Below, piece after piece: positions 1 to 7,402 of a DNA stretch of 16,995 bases. Where the stretch lies: NCBI GenBank assembly GCA_033765345.1, contig JANRIC010000014.1, forward strand, positions 1 through 16,995. Reading direction: 5' to 3'. The position numbers and the translations under genes are program-made. The stretch comes from JANRIC01 sp033765345. GTDB lineage: Bacteria > Bacteroidota > Bacteroidia > Cytophagales > Microscillaceae. Under the pieces are notes generated by a model that worked only from the letters and a program-made list of their open reading frames with translations, did not search any database and was not told the DNA's origin. Numbering within the stretch: position 1 is the stretch's first letter; every line of letters begins with the position of its first letter.

Positions 1-208
1 GGTTCTCTGACAATTGATGTGGGAATGATCCATACAAGTATTTTCAAACAATGATTCTATAAAAAATAAGTGCATTCAATTTCCGCTCTTGATGATCAAT
101 TTTGCCACAAATGCACGAATAAACGCCCTTATTCGTGCATTCGTGGCAAGCAATAGTGGATAGCAAGTTTAATCAGGATGTGCCACCCACAAAACTTGTC
201 AGAGAACC
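1..208. mobile_element. MITE-like non-coding repeat, complete copy
   Basis: The first 23 bases (starting ggttctctgacaa) are the inverted complement of 186-208 at 20 of 23 positions, including the outer 13. The ends therefore behave as terminal inverted repeats of a 208-bp element. Its centre, 102-149, folds into a long hairpin. No transposase or convincing ORF lies inside, so any movement would depend on an enzyme encoded elsewhere. A second copy begins at 16861 in the same orientation. Because the element starts at base 1, the left flank is absent and no target-site duplication can be tested. The family is not recognised; the MITE label is an inference from size, inverted ends, lack of coding capacity and multiple copies. 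Confidence 0.7.
102..149. repeat. 21-bp stem hairpin in the centre of the MITE-like repeat
   Basis: Bases 102-122 pair with 129-149 around a 6-base loop (acgccc). Twenty of 21 pairs are Watson-Crick; the single mismatch is A109 against C142. The partial copy at the window end carries G at the equivalent position (16969), which would restore pairing if its missing right arm is the same. Confidence 0.8.
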
Positions 209-230
209 AACATAATTCTAAACTTTGGTC

Positions 231-238
231 TATATTTA
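231..238 (+). promoter_or_regulatory. Weak -7-like element before the first outer-membrane gene
   Basis: TATATTTA resembles the Bacteroidetes -7 box TAnnTTTG at seven of eight positions and lies 30 bases before the ATG at 269. No good -33 TTTG is found 19-21 bases upstream, where the end of the MITE-like repeat would supply the sequence. This is a low-confidence assignment. Confidence 0.2.
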
Positions 239-268
239 CCAAAAAATCTAATCAATTCAAGTTAGACC

Positions 269-982
269 ATGAAACAAACTATTATCTGTATCGGAATTAT
301 ACTTGGTACGTGGGGGTCTTTAAGTGCCCAAAGGCTATGGACGGGTTTACGCCTGGGAATAAATGAATATAACATTGGCTCCATTACCCAACGTTATATT
401 TTCACCAATAACGATAATCTGGATATTGTCTTAGAGGGGGGGAAGAATGTCGAGACCATGCTAGGCGCAGACATTTATTTTGAGACACCCAGCGGTTTTG
501 TAGTGCAAGGAGGTTTTTTCTATAATTTCTCTTCCAATAAAACATTTAATTATGCCTTTCAATCACGCTTTGGAAATACCGTCATTACAAGAAATGAGGG
601 AGAAATCAAAGGAAGTACCGGCTATTGGAATCTTATGCTGGGTGCTGGCTATAACCTAACTCACAGAAGTCGGAAGCTGATAATCAGCCCTGTATTAAGT
701 CTACGCTATGGCAATGGGGTAGAAACATTTCACGAAGATGTGTTCGAGACTTATGATCCCTCTGAGGGAGATTTGGTGCCGAGTGGGGTGTGGCCTGTAA
801 ATTCATTTTATGGCGGATCAGCCTATTTGAATGTGGGTTTGGATTTTGAAAGATTTGGAATTATGTTTTCGCCGGGAGCTACTTATTTCTTTCGGGGTGA
901 TCAATTAAAGAGACCTCCCGTATTTCAAGCGGATTTTACCTTGGGTTTTTACTATGCCATTAATTTAGGAAATTTGTATTAA
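269..982 (+). CDS. Outer-membrane beta-barrel protein, hypothetical
   Basis: The 237-residue protein begins with a Sec signal peptide (MKQT, then a hydrophobic run, ending SLSAQ at about residue 21). The rest alternates hydrophobic and polar residues with many Gly, Tyr and Phe, as in a small membrane barrel: GFVVQGGFFYNF near 75, LMLGAGYNL near 127, AYLNVGLDF near 185. It ends FTLGFYYAINLGNLY, an aromatic-rich final strand as expected for BAM-dependent insertion. The ATG at 269 is chosen because it gives the signal peptide; an overlapping frame at 178-366 shows no protein-like features. Only four bases separate it from the dipeptidase gene, so the two are probably co-transcribed. Its substrate or function is unknown. 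It sits 60 bp after the MITE-like repeat, which probably displaced its original upstream region. Confidence 0.75.
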   Translation: MKQTIICIGIILGTWGSLSAQRLWTGLRLGINEYNIGSITQRYIFTNNDNLDIVLEGGKNVETMLGADIYFETPSGFVVQGGFFYNFSSNKTFNYAFQSRFGNTVITRNEGEIKGSTGYWNLMLGAGYNLTHRSRKLIISPVLSLRYGNGVETFHEDVFETYDPSEGDLVPSGVWPVNSFYGGSAYLNVGLDFERFGIMFSPGATYFFRGDQLKRPPVFQADFTLGFYYAINLGNLY

Positions 983-986
983 ACCT

Positions 987-2459
987 ATGCATAAAAAAAT
1001 ATACATTGATTTACATTGCCACCCTACCATCAAACCTTTTGGGCGTAGTTTTGAGGCGCAGCTAGCACATAGTGCCGACCCGAAGCTTAAAAATTCTATT
1101 TGGTTCCGAGATCGCCCTAATTTTATTGAAAAATTGATCAATTGGACTACCAGCCTGACCAAATTCACCCAGTCTGACTATACTACGCTCCAAAAGGGAA
1201 ACTGTAAAATCATCTGTGTATCTCTTTATCCGCTTGAAAGAGGCTTTTTTGATATAGCAAAACTTAACCTAGGAACGGGCAATATTTCTGATGCCCTGAC
1301 CAATCTGGTCTTGGGAGTAAGTAAAAAACGTATTGATTTTGTACAAAAAAACAAAAACTATTTCCTGGATTTGGACAAGGAATATCGATTTTTGTTGGCT
1401 AGGAATAACCAATCTGTCAAAATCCAAGATAAAACCTATCGCTACAAATTAGTCAGTAACTTTCAGGAGATACAGGAAGGCTTTTTGGAAGATACCATTT
1501 ATAATATTCTTAGTATTGAGGGTGCTCATGTATTCAATTGTGGCTATGACCCGATCAACGACCCAGCCGCCCAACGCAAAGAAGAAGTCCTGGAAAACGT
1601 TCGCCTGGTCAAAAATTGGGAGTTTCCTCCTTTTTTCATTACATTGGCACATCACTTCTACAATGAGCTTTGTGGACACGAAGAGACCTTTACCGGGATT
1701 GTCAAAACGGCAATCGGCCCTAATCAAAAACCGGGATTGGGTGAAGGCATTACTCCCTTAGGCTACGAAGTGATCCGAGCTTTACTTGATTCGGGCACAG
1801 GCAAGCGCATTCTCATTGATCTCAAACACATGAGCATTCGTGCAAGAAGAGAATATTATGATCTTCTCAAGACAGAAGATTTCATAAATCAAGACATCCC
1901 TTTGATTGTGAGCCACGGTGCCGTAGCTGGGCAAACCGATGAAAAATCAGGTACTTCCTTAGGCATCCCTGGAGCAGATCGTAAATTTCTCCCTGAGCCC
2001 ATTAACTTTTTTGATTTCGAGTTGATCAAAATTCAACAATCGGGAGGAGTATTCGGATTGCAACTGGATGAACGCCGGATCGCAACTAAGGCAGCTATTC
2101 GCAAAACCCGTCAATTAAGACTCAACAAACAAAAAATAGCTTATCACTGGTCATTGTTGGTCTGGTATCAAATCCAACATATCGCCGAGGTACTGGATCG
2201 TGCCGGGCTACTCGCCTGGAATATCACCACGCTCGGTTCGGATTTTGATGGGATTATCGATCCTTTAAGTGCTTTTTGGAACGCCGAAACCTATCCTGAC
2301 CTGGAGCAAAACCTGCTGATTCACGCCAAAGAATACCTTAAAAAACCAAATTTGCGTGAAAACTTTAATAAAATCAGTGCAGAAGAAATCATTCATCAGG
2401 TGATGTACGGCAATGCAGCAAATTTCCTGGAGAAATATTTTCAGCAAACTGGCGTCTAA
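987..2459 (+). CDS. Membrane dipeptidase (renal dipeptidase) family M19 metallopeptidase
   Basis: The 490-residue protein has no signal peptide and carries the metal-site landmarks of the M19 amidohydrolase fold in order: DLHCHP (H10, H12), SIEGAH (E178), DLKHMS (H281), VSHGAV (H310) and GSDFDG (417-422). Family members use a binuclear zinc centre to hydrolyse dipeptides, often with D-residues. The first motif reads HxH rather than the HxD of the mammalian enzyme, and the chain is longer than the roughly 350-410 residues typical of the family. The extra length lies mostly between residues 50 and 175, before E178. It follows the outer-membrane gene by four bases, suggesting one operon and a possible envelope or peptide-salvage role. 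Family assignment is firm from the motifs; the substrate is unknown. Confidence 0.85.
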   Translation: MHKKIYIDLHCHPTIKPFGRSFEAQLAHSADPKLKNSIWFRDRPNFIEKLINWTTSLTKFTQSDYTTLQKGNCKIICVSLYPLERGFFDIAKLNLGTGNISDALTNLVLGVSKKRIDFVQKNKNYFLDLDKEYRFLLARNNQSVKIQDKTYRYKLVSNFQEIQEGFLEDTIYNILSIEGAHVFNCGYDPINDPAAQRKEEVLENVRLVKNWEFPPFFITLAHHFYNELCGHEETFTGIVKTAIGPNQKPGLGEGITPLGYEVIRALLDSGTGKRILIDLKHMSIRARREYYDLLKTEDFINQDIPLIVSHGAVAGQTDEKSGTSLGIPGADRKFLPEPINFFDFELIKIQQSGGVFGLQLDERRIATKAAIRKTRQLRLNKQKIAYHWSLLVWYQIQHIAEVLDRAGLLAWNITTLGSDFDGIIDPLSAFWNAETYPDLEQNLLIHAKEYLKKPNLRENFNKISAEEIIHQVMYGNAANFLEKYFQQTGV

Positions 2460-2641
2460 TTTTGTGAGTGGAAAGATATTTGTTAATTTTAGAATATACT
2501 CAAACCAAAGTGGTTTTCCGAAATTTAAGCAAGTAAATCCTTAAAAATCACTTTCAGTTGGGTATAATATCGGTTTTGTAAATTCATAAAACATCATCAT
2601 TCTTGAGCAAAACCACACTAGGAAAATTGCTGATATTTTGT

Positions 2642-2647
2642 AAGGAG
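2642..2647 (+). promoter_or_regulatory. Shine-Dalgarno-like AAGGAG before the histidine kinase
   Basis: AAGGAG lies 11 bases before the ATG at 2659. It is slightly far but supports this start over the in-frame ATG at 2692. It is notable because other genes here, such as those at 6747 and 10260, start behind T-runs with no such motif. Confidence 0.4.
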
Positions 2648-2658
2648 TCTACGGATCA

Positions 2659-5127
2659 ATGTTCGGCCTGAAAATAGATATCACAGAATACATGTTCAAT
2701 CCAGACAATATTTTAGAAAGCTTTCTGCAAAGCAGTTTTGACGGCATTTTAATTTTTGACCAGGATTATACCCTGATGCACTATAATGACGCCTTCAAAG
2801 CCATTTTTGAACTCCCCGAAGGTGATCTCGTTCAAGCAAACCTGTTTGAATTGCTTCCTTTTTTCAAAGACGAAAAAGAAGAATTTGATCGCATTTTTCA
2901 AGGCAACTCCCTAACAGCGCACGAGTTCAGCTATCGCCATACGCAAAATCACCCGAAAATTGTTCTGGAGATCAATGCCTCTCCAATACTTCGCCAAAAT
3001 ACACTCTGCGCCTTGTTGGTAATTAAAAACATTAGCGAGAAAAAATCTAAGTATCAATCTCTTACCAATAAAAGACTGAAAGATGCCATCAAAGCGTATG
3101 ACTTTTCAAGTGATCGCCTTAAATGCATCATCAACAGCTCCAATGACCTGATTGTAGCCATTGATCCGAATTTTAGATTTATTCTATTTAATGATCGCTT
3201 TAAAGCTTCCTTCGAAAAATACTCCGGAAAAAAAATTAATCTGGGGGTAAATATTCTGGATTGCATCAGTCACTTTCCCAGAGCCCATAAAAAAGCCCAA
3301 AACAACTGGGAACGCGCTTTGAACGGTGAAGAGTACCTGATGATTGATAAAATTATTTATGAAGACGGCACCATCTCTTACTTCGAGTCGGCTTTTAACC
3401 TTGTAAAAGACAAAAGCGGACAGACACTAGGCGCCTCTCAAATCATTCGTGATATTACAGACCGTGTACAGGCAGAAGAATTGTGGATCGCCAGTGAAAA
3501 ACGATTCTTTAAAATGTTTAATGAAGCCGTTGTTGGCTTTGCTCTTATTGATCTTGAGAACCAAAGGATTATTCAATCCAATCCTACCCTTTGCGAAATG
3601 CTGGGTTTTAGCCAAGAAGATTTGGCAAGGCTAAGTCTTCAACAACTAAATCACCCTCTCGACTTTGCTGAAGAACAAATACTTATCAAAAAGCTCCTCC
3701 TGGGCGAGATCGTTTCTTATAAGCTTGATAAAAGAGTATACAGCAAATCTCACCAAGAAATCTGGGTTTCTGTCTCAGGTACGGTATTGCACGATTCCGA
3801 CAATCAGCCCGAATATCTACTACACGTCATTGAAAATATTACCGATCAGAAATTAGCCCAGCAAAAACTAACCGAAAGTGAAGAACAAAACCGGGCATTG
3901 GTCAGTGCCTTCCCAGATATGATCTTCTTAGTAGATCGAAAAGGCAATTTCATTGATTTTAAAAATAAACACAATAGCTTTGAACTCCCCATCGTAAAGC
4001 TCTTTGGAAAAAATATTCAAAACCTGCCGCTCTCTGCCGAAATTAAACAAGAAATGATCAATCTCATCAAAAAAGCCATCCATTCCAATCAGGTAGAGTT
4101 TTTTGAGTGCGAAATCAAAGTTCAAGAAGAGGTACATCAGTACGAAGCCCGTTTTATCAAAAGTGGCTCAGACCTGGTGCTGCTCATCGTACGCGATATT
4201 ACCAAGCGCAAACACGAAGAAGAAAAAATTAAAGAACTCTTTGAAAAAGAGCGAACTCTCAATTATGACCTCGAAAAACAAAATGAAATGCTCGCCCGTA
4301 AAGAAGAAGAACTCGCCCAGGCTAATACACAACTCATCCTACAAAACGAAAGCCTTTCCAATACCACACACGAACTGCGTAAATCTCGTGAAAATCTCAA
4401 GGAAGCTCTTAAAACGCTGGAAGAAAGAAATTTTGAACTCGATCAATTTGTCTACAAAACTTCACACGACCTCCGTTCTCCACTTTCTTCGGTACTTGGC
4501 ATTGTCAACCTGATGAAAATTGACAAAGACCCCGAAAGACTCATAGAATACATTGATCGCATAGAAAGTAGCATCCTCAGACTAGATGATTTTATTCAAT
4601 CCATGTTGAATTATTCCCGAAATAATCGCGTAGAAATTAAAGCCGAACCGATTGACTATGTAGAGCTTGTCAATCACAGCATTGATGATCTGAAATATTA
4701 CAAAAACTTTGATTCCATCCGTATTGATTGGGAAATTAGCGGCGAGCATATTGACTTTCACAGCGATGCACTGCGAGTAAAAATTATTTTTAACAATATC
4801 ATCTCCAATGCGATCAAATACCAGGATTTACAGAAAAAAGACCGCTTCATTCGTATCAAAATAACCGTAACAAACGAAAAAACTTATCTTTGTTTTCAAG
4901 ACAACGGAATAGGTATCGAGCGCGAATACCTCAAGAATATCTATAAAATGTTCTACAGAGCCACCGAGGAAGCCGAAGGCTCAGGTTTAGGCCTATACAT
5001 CGTCAAACAAACCGTAGATAAGCTCAAGGGGCATATTCATATCGATAGTGAAGGTATTCACAAGGGACTGACCGTTGAGGTAAACTTGCCCAATCTGAAA
5101 AAACTAAAAAAAATCCCGATAACCTAA
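2659..5127 (+). CDS. Multi-PAS sensor histidine kinase, soluble
   Basis: The 822-residue protein has no membrane segment. Four PAS-like modules follow each other at about 15-130, 153-272, 275-400 and 403-518; modules 2-4 end in the typical IIRDITDR, VIENITDQ and IVRDITKR. A charged coiled coil runs from about 518 to 592. The HisKA domain has the phospho-acceptor motif SHDLRSPL with H603. The ATPase domain shows an N-box (NNIISNAIKYQ, about 711-722), G1 (DNGIGIE, 748-754) and G2 (GSGLGLY, 774-780). It should autophosphorylate H603 in response to a cytoplasmic signal and pass phosphate to a response regulator. No receiver domain or regulator gene is adjacent, so it is an orphan. The ligand is unknown. 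An in-frame ATG at 2692 is an alternative start that would still keep the first PAS module. Confidence 0.92.
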   Translation: MFGLKIDITEYMFNPDNILESFLQSSFDGILIFDQDYTLMHYNDAFKAIFELPEGDLVQANLFELLPFFKDEKEEFDRIFQGNSLTAHEFSYRHTQNHPKIVLEINASPILRQNTLCALLVIKNISEKKSKYQSLTNKRLKDAIKAYDFSSDRLKCIINSSNDLIVAIDPNFRFILFNDRFKASFEKYSGKKINLGVNILDCISHFPRAHKKAQNNWERALNGEEYLMIDKIIYEDGTISYFESAFNLVKDKSGQTLGASQIIRDITDRVQAEELWIASEKRFFKMFNEAVVGFALIDLENQRIIQSNPTLCEMLGFSQEDLARLSLQQLNHPLDFAEEQILIKKLLLGEIVSYKLDKRVYSKSHQEIWVSVSGTVLHDSDNQPEYLLHVIENITDQKLAQQKLTESEEQNRALVSAFPDMIFLVDRKGNFIDFKNKHNSFELPIVKLFGKNIQNLPLSAEIKQEMINLIKKAIHSNQVEFFECEIKVQEEVHQYEARFIKSGSDLVLLIVRDITKRKHEEEKIKELFEKERTLNYDLEKQNEMLARKEEELAQANTQLILQNESLSNTTHELRKSRENLKEALKTLEERNFELDQFVYKTSHDLRSPLSSVLGIVNLMKIDKDPERLIEYIDRIESSILRLDDFIQSMLNYSRNNRVEIKAEPIDYVELVNHSIDDLKYYKNFDSIRIDWEISGEHIDFHSDALRVKIIFNNIISNAIKYQDLQKKDRFIRIKITVTNEKTYLCFQDNGIGIEREYLKNIYKMFYRATEEAEGSGLGLYIVKQTVDKLKGHIHIDSEGIHKGLTVEVNLPNLKKLKKIPIT

Positions 5128-5155
5128 ACCACAAAATATACGTGGATCTACCCCC

Positions 5156-6475
5156 CTAAATCCTCACCTGTTCATTTTCTGCCAATTGCTCTGCCAGTTT
5201 TTTGGCTTTGCGGATACAATCTGCCAGGGAAATGCCGTCTTTCCAGTTGGCACAGACAAAGATTTGTTCTTTTTCCAGATTTTCGGCAAACCGATGTGCC
5301 GGGAGAATATCCAGGTCATATTGGGGAATGGTTTTTTCCCATTTGTACATTTGCTGAAATATCGGGTTGCCCTTGATTTGGTAATGATGGGCAAGTTCCT
5401 GATGTACTTTGCCCAGGGTGACCAGCTCAGTTTGGCGGGTATTGGCTGTGTACTGGCTTCCTCCTACAAAGGTTGTAAATAGCACTTCATCTTCAGGGCA
5501 CCTGCCTGAAAACACCGAACTTGACCAGATGCTTCCGGCGGTGTATAAATCTTCCACTTTAGGGTTTAGCCCTCCGAAGCCATTCAGGGGATGGGCTACC
5601 GAAGTACGTTTGTAGGCACTATGCACCACAATCATCGGCGGATAACTGATTTTCAGTAAAGATTCGCTTTCCTGAGGAAAGAGATCTTTGAGAAATTCAT
5701 ACATAGTAAATGAAGGAGTGCTGATAATCAAGCTATTGACGCTATAATCACCCTGAGAAGTATGCAAAATATACTGATCATCGCCTCGAGTGATGCTTTG
5801 AACGGCTGTATGGTAAGAGATATTTTCCAGTTTTTCGGCGATAGCCCGTGGGAAGGCTTCCATGCCTTCGGTAAAACTCAGCGATGTTTTCCTGCCTGCT
5901 GTTTTATTTTTCATAAAACCTTTGATTACAGAGCCGTATTGTTGCTCATATTCCTGGAGGAAGGGAAAAGTTTTTTCTACCAAAAGTTCATCTGGGTTAC
6001 CAGCATAGATACCCGAAACAAAGGGATTGAGGGCATAATCTACTACCTCAGTGCTAAATCTGCGGGCAAAGAAATGGCTCAAGGTCTCTTGTTGGAGCTT
6101 CTGAGCAGGTTTTTTCATTTCTCGATAAATCGCTTTTTTGGTGGCAAAGCTAAAGAAATTATTGCTGATTAGTCCCAGAGGGCTTGCGGGTAGTTTGCGA
6201 TATTTGCCTTTACGGAAAATAAAACGGTTTTTACTGACTGCATTGGGGGCTTGGGTGGAGGAAGAAAGCCCAACATCATCGATGAAAGCTTCAAGAGCTT
6301 CATCTACCAAAATGGAGTTAGGTCCTAATTCCAAAAGATATTTACCTGTTTTTTTTGTCTGGATAAAGCCTCCGGGGCGGTCAGTAGCTTCAAAAAGCTG
6401 GTAAGGGAGGTTGTTTTTTTGCAGATAATACGCTGTGGTAAGTCCGGAGATGCCGGCGCCAATAATTCCTATCAT
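5156..6475 (-). CDS. hemG: Protoporphyrinogen/coproporphyrinogen oxidase, FAD-dependent (HemG/HemY type)
   Basis: The 439-residue flavoprotein starts with the dinucleotide-binding motif GAGISG (residues 6-11), followed by the acidic FEATDRPGG segment that contacts FAD and the family signature LELGPNSIL near 50. The C-terminus FVCANWKDGISLADCI matches the second FAD contact of the protoporphyrinogen oxidase family. These enzymes use oxygen to oxidise protoporphyrinogen IX (or coproporphyrinogen III in some lineages) late in haem synthesis; sequence reading cannot separate the two substrates. Length is near the family norm. The gene converges on the histidine kinase with 28 bases between stop codons, and no other haem-synthesis gene is in the window. 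The symbol follows the common Bacteroidetes usage hemG; the same family is hemY in Bacillus. Confidence 0.88.
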   Translation of the reverse strand: MIGIIGAGISGLTTAYYLQKNNLPYQLFEATDRPGGFIQTKKTGKYLLELGPNSILVDEALEAFIDDVGLSSSTQAPNAVSKNRFIFRKGKYRKLPASPLGLISNNFFSFATKKAIYREMKKPAQKLQQETLSHFFARRFSTEVVDYALNPFVSGIYAGNPDELLVEKTFPFLQEYEQQYGSVIKGFMKNKTAGRKTSLSFTEGMEAFPRAIAEKLENISYHTAVQSITRGDDQYILHTSQGDYSVNSLIISTPSFTMYEFLKDLFPQESESLLKISYPPMIVVHSAYKRTSVAHPLNGFGGLNPKVEDLYTAGSIWSSSVFSGRCPEDEVLFTTFVGGSQYTANTRQTELVTLGKVHQELAHHYQIKGNPIFQQMYKWEKTIPQYDLDILPAHRFAENLEKEQIFVCANWKDGISLADCIRKAKKLAEQLAENEQVRI

Positions 6476-6611
6476 ACTTATTAATGTGCCTCTGGTGTAT
6501 TTTGGCGCAATTTACCAACAAAAGCTGAATTGTACCGTGATTTCTTTGATTTTTATGATGAATAGTCTGATCTTTCAACAATTTATGCTAAAAAAGCCTT
6601 TGCAAAAGGAT

Positions 6612-6660
6612 AGGATTATGCTTCAAAAGCACTTTCAATTGATTTTTAAAGTATAATCCT
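6612..6660. repeat. Imperfect 17-bp inverted repeat between hemG and the phasin-like gene
   Basis: Bases 6612-6628 pair with 6644-6660 at 15 of 17 positions, plus one G-T wobble, around a 15-base loop. It lies between divergent genes, about 86 bp before the ATG at 6747, so it is not in a usual terminator position. It could be an operator, an mRNA leader structure or a repeat remnant. The rest of 6476-6746 shows nothing clear; TATCTTTA at 6674-6681 resembles a -7 box but has no -33 partner. Confidence 0.4.
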
Positions 6661-6746
6661 CAATTATTTTTCTTATCTTTAAAAGCAAGAAATACATCGT
6701 TATTTTTCTTAATCTCAATAAACCCAAACTCAAAACCTTTATTTTT

Positions 6747-7259
6747 ATGGCTGAATCAAAAAATATGCTCGATGCCCTCGTACAGGCACAAAGCAAATCT
6801 GTAGAAAATTTGATGGAAACTTCTCAGAAAATGAGAGAATCTTTCGGCAAAGAAGATGCTATCCAACTTATGCTCAAGATGATGCAAGAATGGTACAAAA
6901 AACAAGAAATCATCACCCAAGAAATGTCTTCTTCAATCAAAAATCAGGTGATTACTGACAAAACCCCTGATTTTGTAAAACAATTGCTGGAACAACAGGA
7001 GAAATTCAGCCAGCAATGGAAACAGGCATTTCAGGATATGACCAAAAACTACAGCGGTGAAAGTCTTTTACAGTCTTATAAAGAAAACGCTGAAAAGTTT
7101 TTTGTAACTTGGAAAAAAGCGTACGATCAGTTTGCAGGGATGTTTACCAATAGTTTTGGTTTGGAAAACTACGACCCCGCCACACAAGCCAAAGAAATGC
7201 ACGACAAGTTTGTCGAAAATGCCACCAAGTATATTCAGGCTCTAGAGGGAGTGAAGTAA
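6747..7259 (+). CDS. Phasin-like (PhaE/phasin-type) helical protein, hypothetical
   Basis: The 170-residue cytoplasmic protein has no signal peptide, almost no proline or glycine, and is predicted by eye to be nearly all amphipathic helix with many Gln, Lys and Met. Short aromatic-containing segments recur: QEWYKKQEI near 47, SQQWKQAFQDM near 89, and TWKKAYDQFAGMF near 120. This pattern is typical of phasins and of the PhaE subunit of class III polyhydroxyalkanoate synthase, which coat or help build storage granules. The resemblance is of composition and layout, not a diagnostic motif, so the assignment is an inference. The gene stands alone with its own terminator. No PHA synthase is in the window, though a CoA-transferase-family gene lies 3 kb downstream. 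The start follows a T-rich leader without a Shine-Dalgarno. Confidence 0.55.
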   Translation: MAESKNMLDALVQAQSKSVENLMETSQKMRESFGKEDAIQLMLKMMQEWYKKQEIITQEMSSSIKNQVITDKTPDFVKQLLEQQEKFSQQWKQAFQDMTKNYSGESLLQSYKENAEKFFVTWKKAYDQFAGMFTNSFGLENYDPATQAKEMHDKFVENATKYIQALEGVK

Positions 7260-7271
7260 TAAAGGCAAAGG

Positions 7272-7306
7272 AATCCGGATTTTGTATGACACGATCCGGG
7301 TTTTTC
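7272..7306 (+). terminator. Rho-independent terminator of the phasin-like gene
   Basis: The arm aatccggat (7272-7280) pairs with atccgggtt (ending about 7302) over nine pairs, one a T-G wobble, with a 13-base loop. The right arm runs into ttttt, and the structure begins 12 bases after the stop codon. Confidence 0.75.
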
Positions 7307-7402
7307 TCTAAAATTATATGAGATAAATGTGTACAAGATACTGCCATACCCCCAACAGTTGCACCCTGGACAATTTAAAGGATTGCTCATTTGCTGGAAG
7401 AA

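Noticed and set aside
247..266. Third metalloregulator site TCTAA...TTAGA before the gene at 269
   Set aside because: The half-sites have the reverse order and a 10-base gap, with arms of only five bases; likely chance in AT-rich DNA.
178..366. 62-residue ORF overlapping the MITE-like right end and the outer-membrane gene start
   Set aside because: It overlaps the better-supported gene with a signal peptide in another frame and begins inside the repeat.
2563..2568. TATAAT as a sigma70-type -10 box before the histidine kinase
   Set aside because: The phylum uses TAnnTTTG rather than TATAAT, and no -35 TTGACA lies 17 bases upstream.
2487..2627. Hairpin from agtggtttt and aaaaccacact between the dipeptidase and kinase genes
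   Set aside because: The arms are short and more than 100 bases apart, with no T-run; not distinguishable from chance.
4103..4513. 136-residue ORF inside the histidine kinase gene
   Set aside because: It is a shifted-frame shadow of the coiled-coil and HisKA region, with low-complexity Lys/Ser content.
5762..6172. 136-residue plus-strand ORF antisense to hemG
   Set aside because: It is antisense to a gene with clear FAD motifs and shows no recognisable domain.
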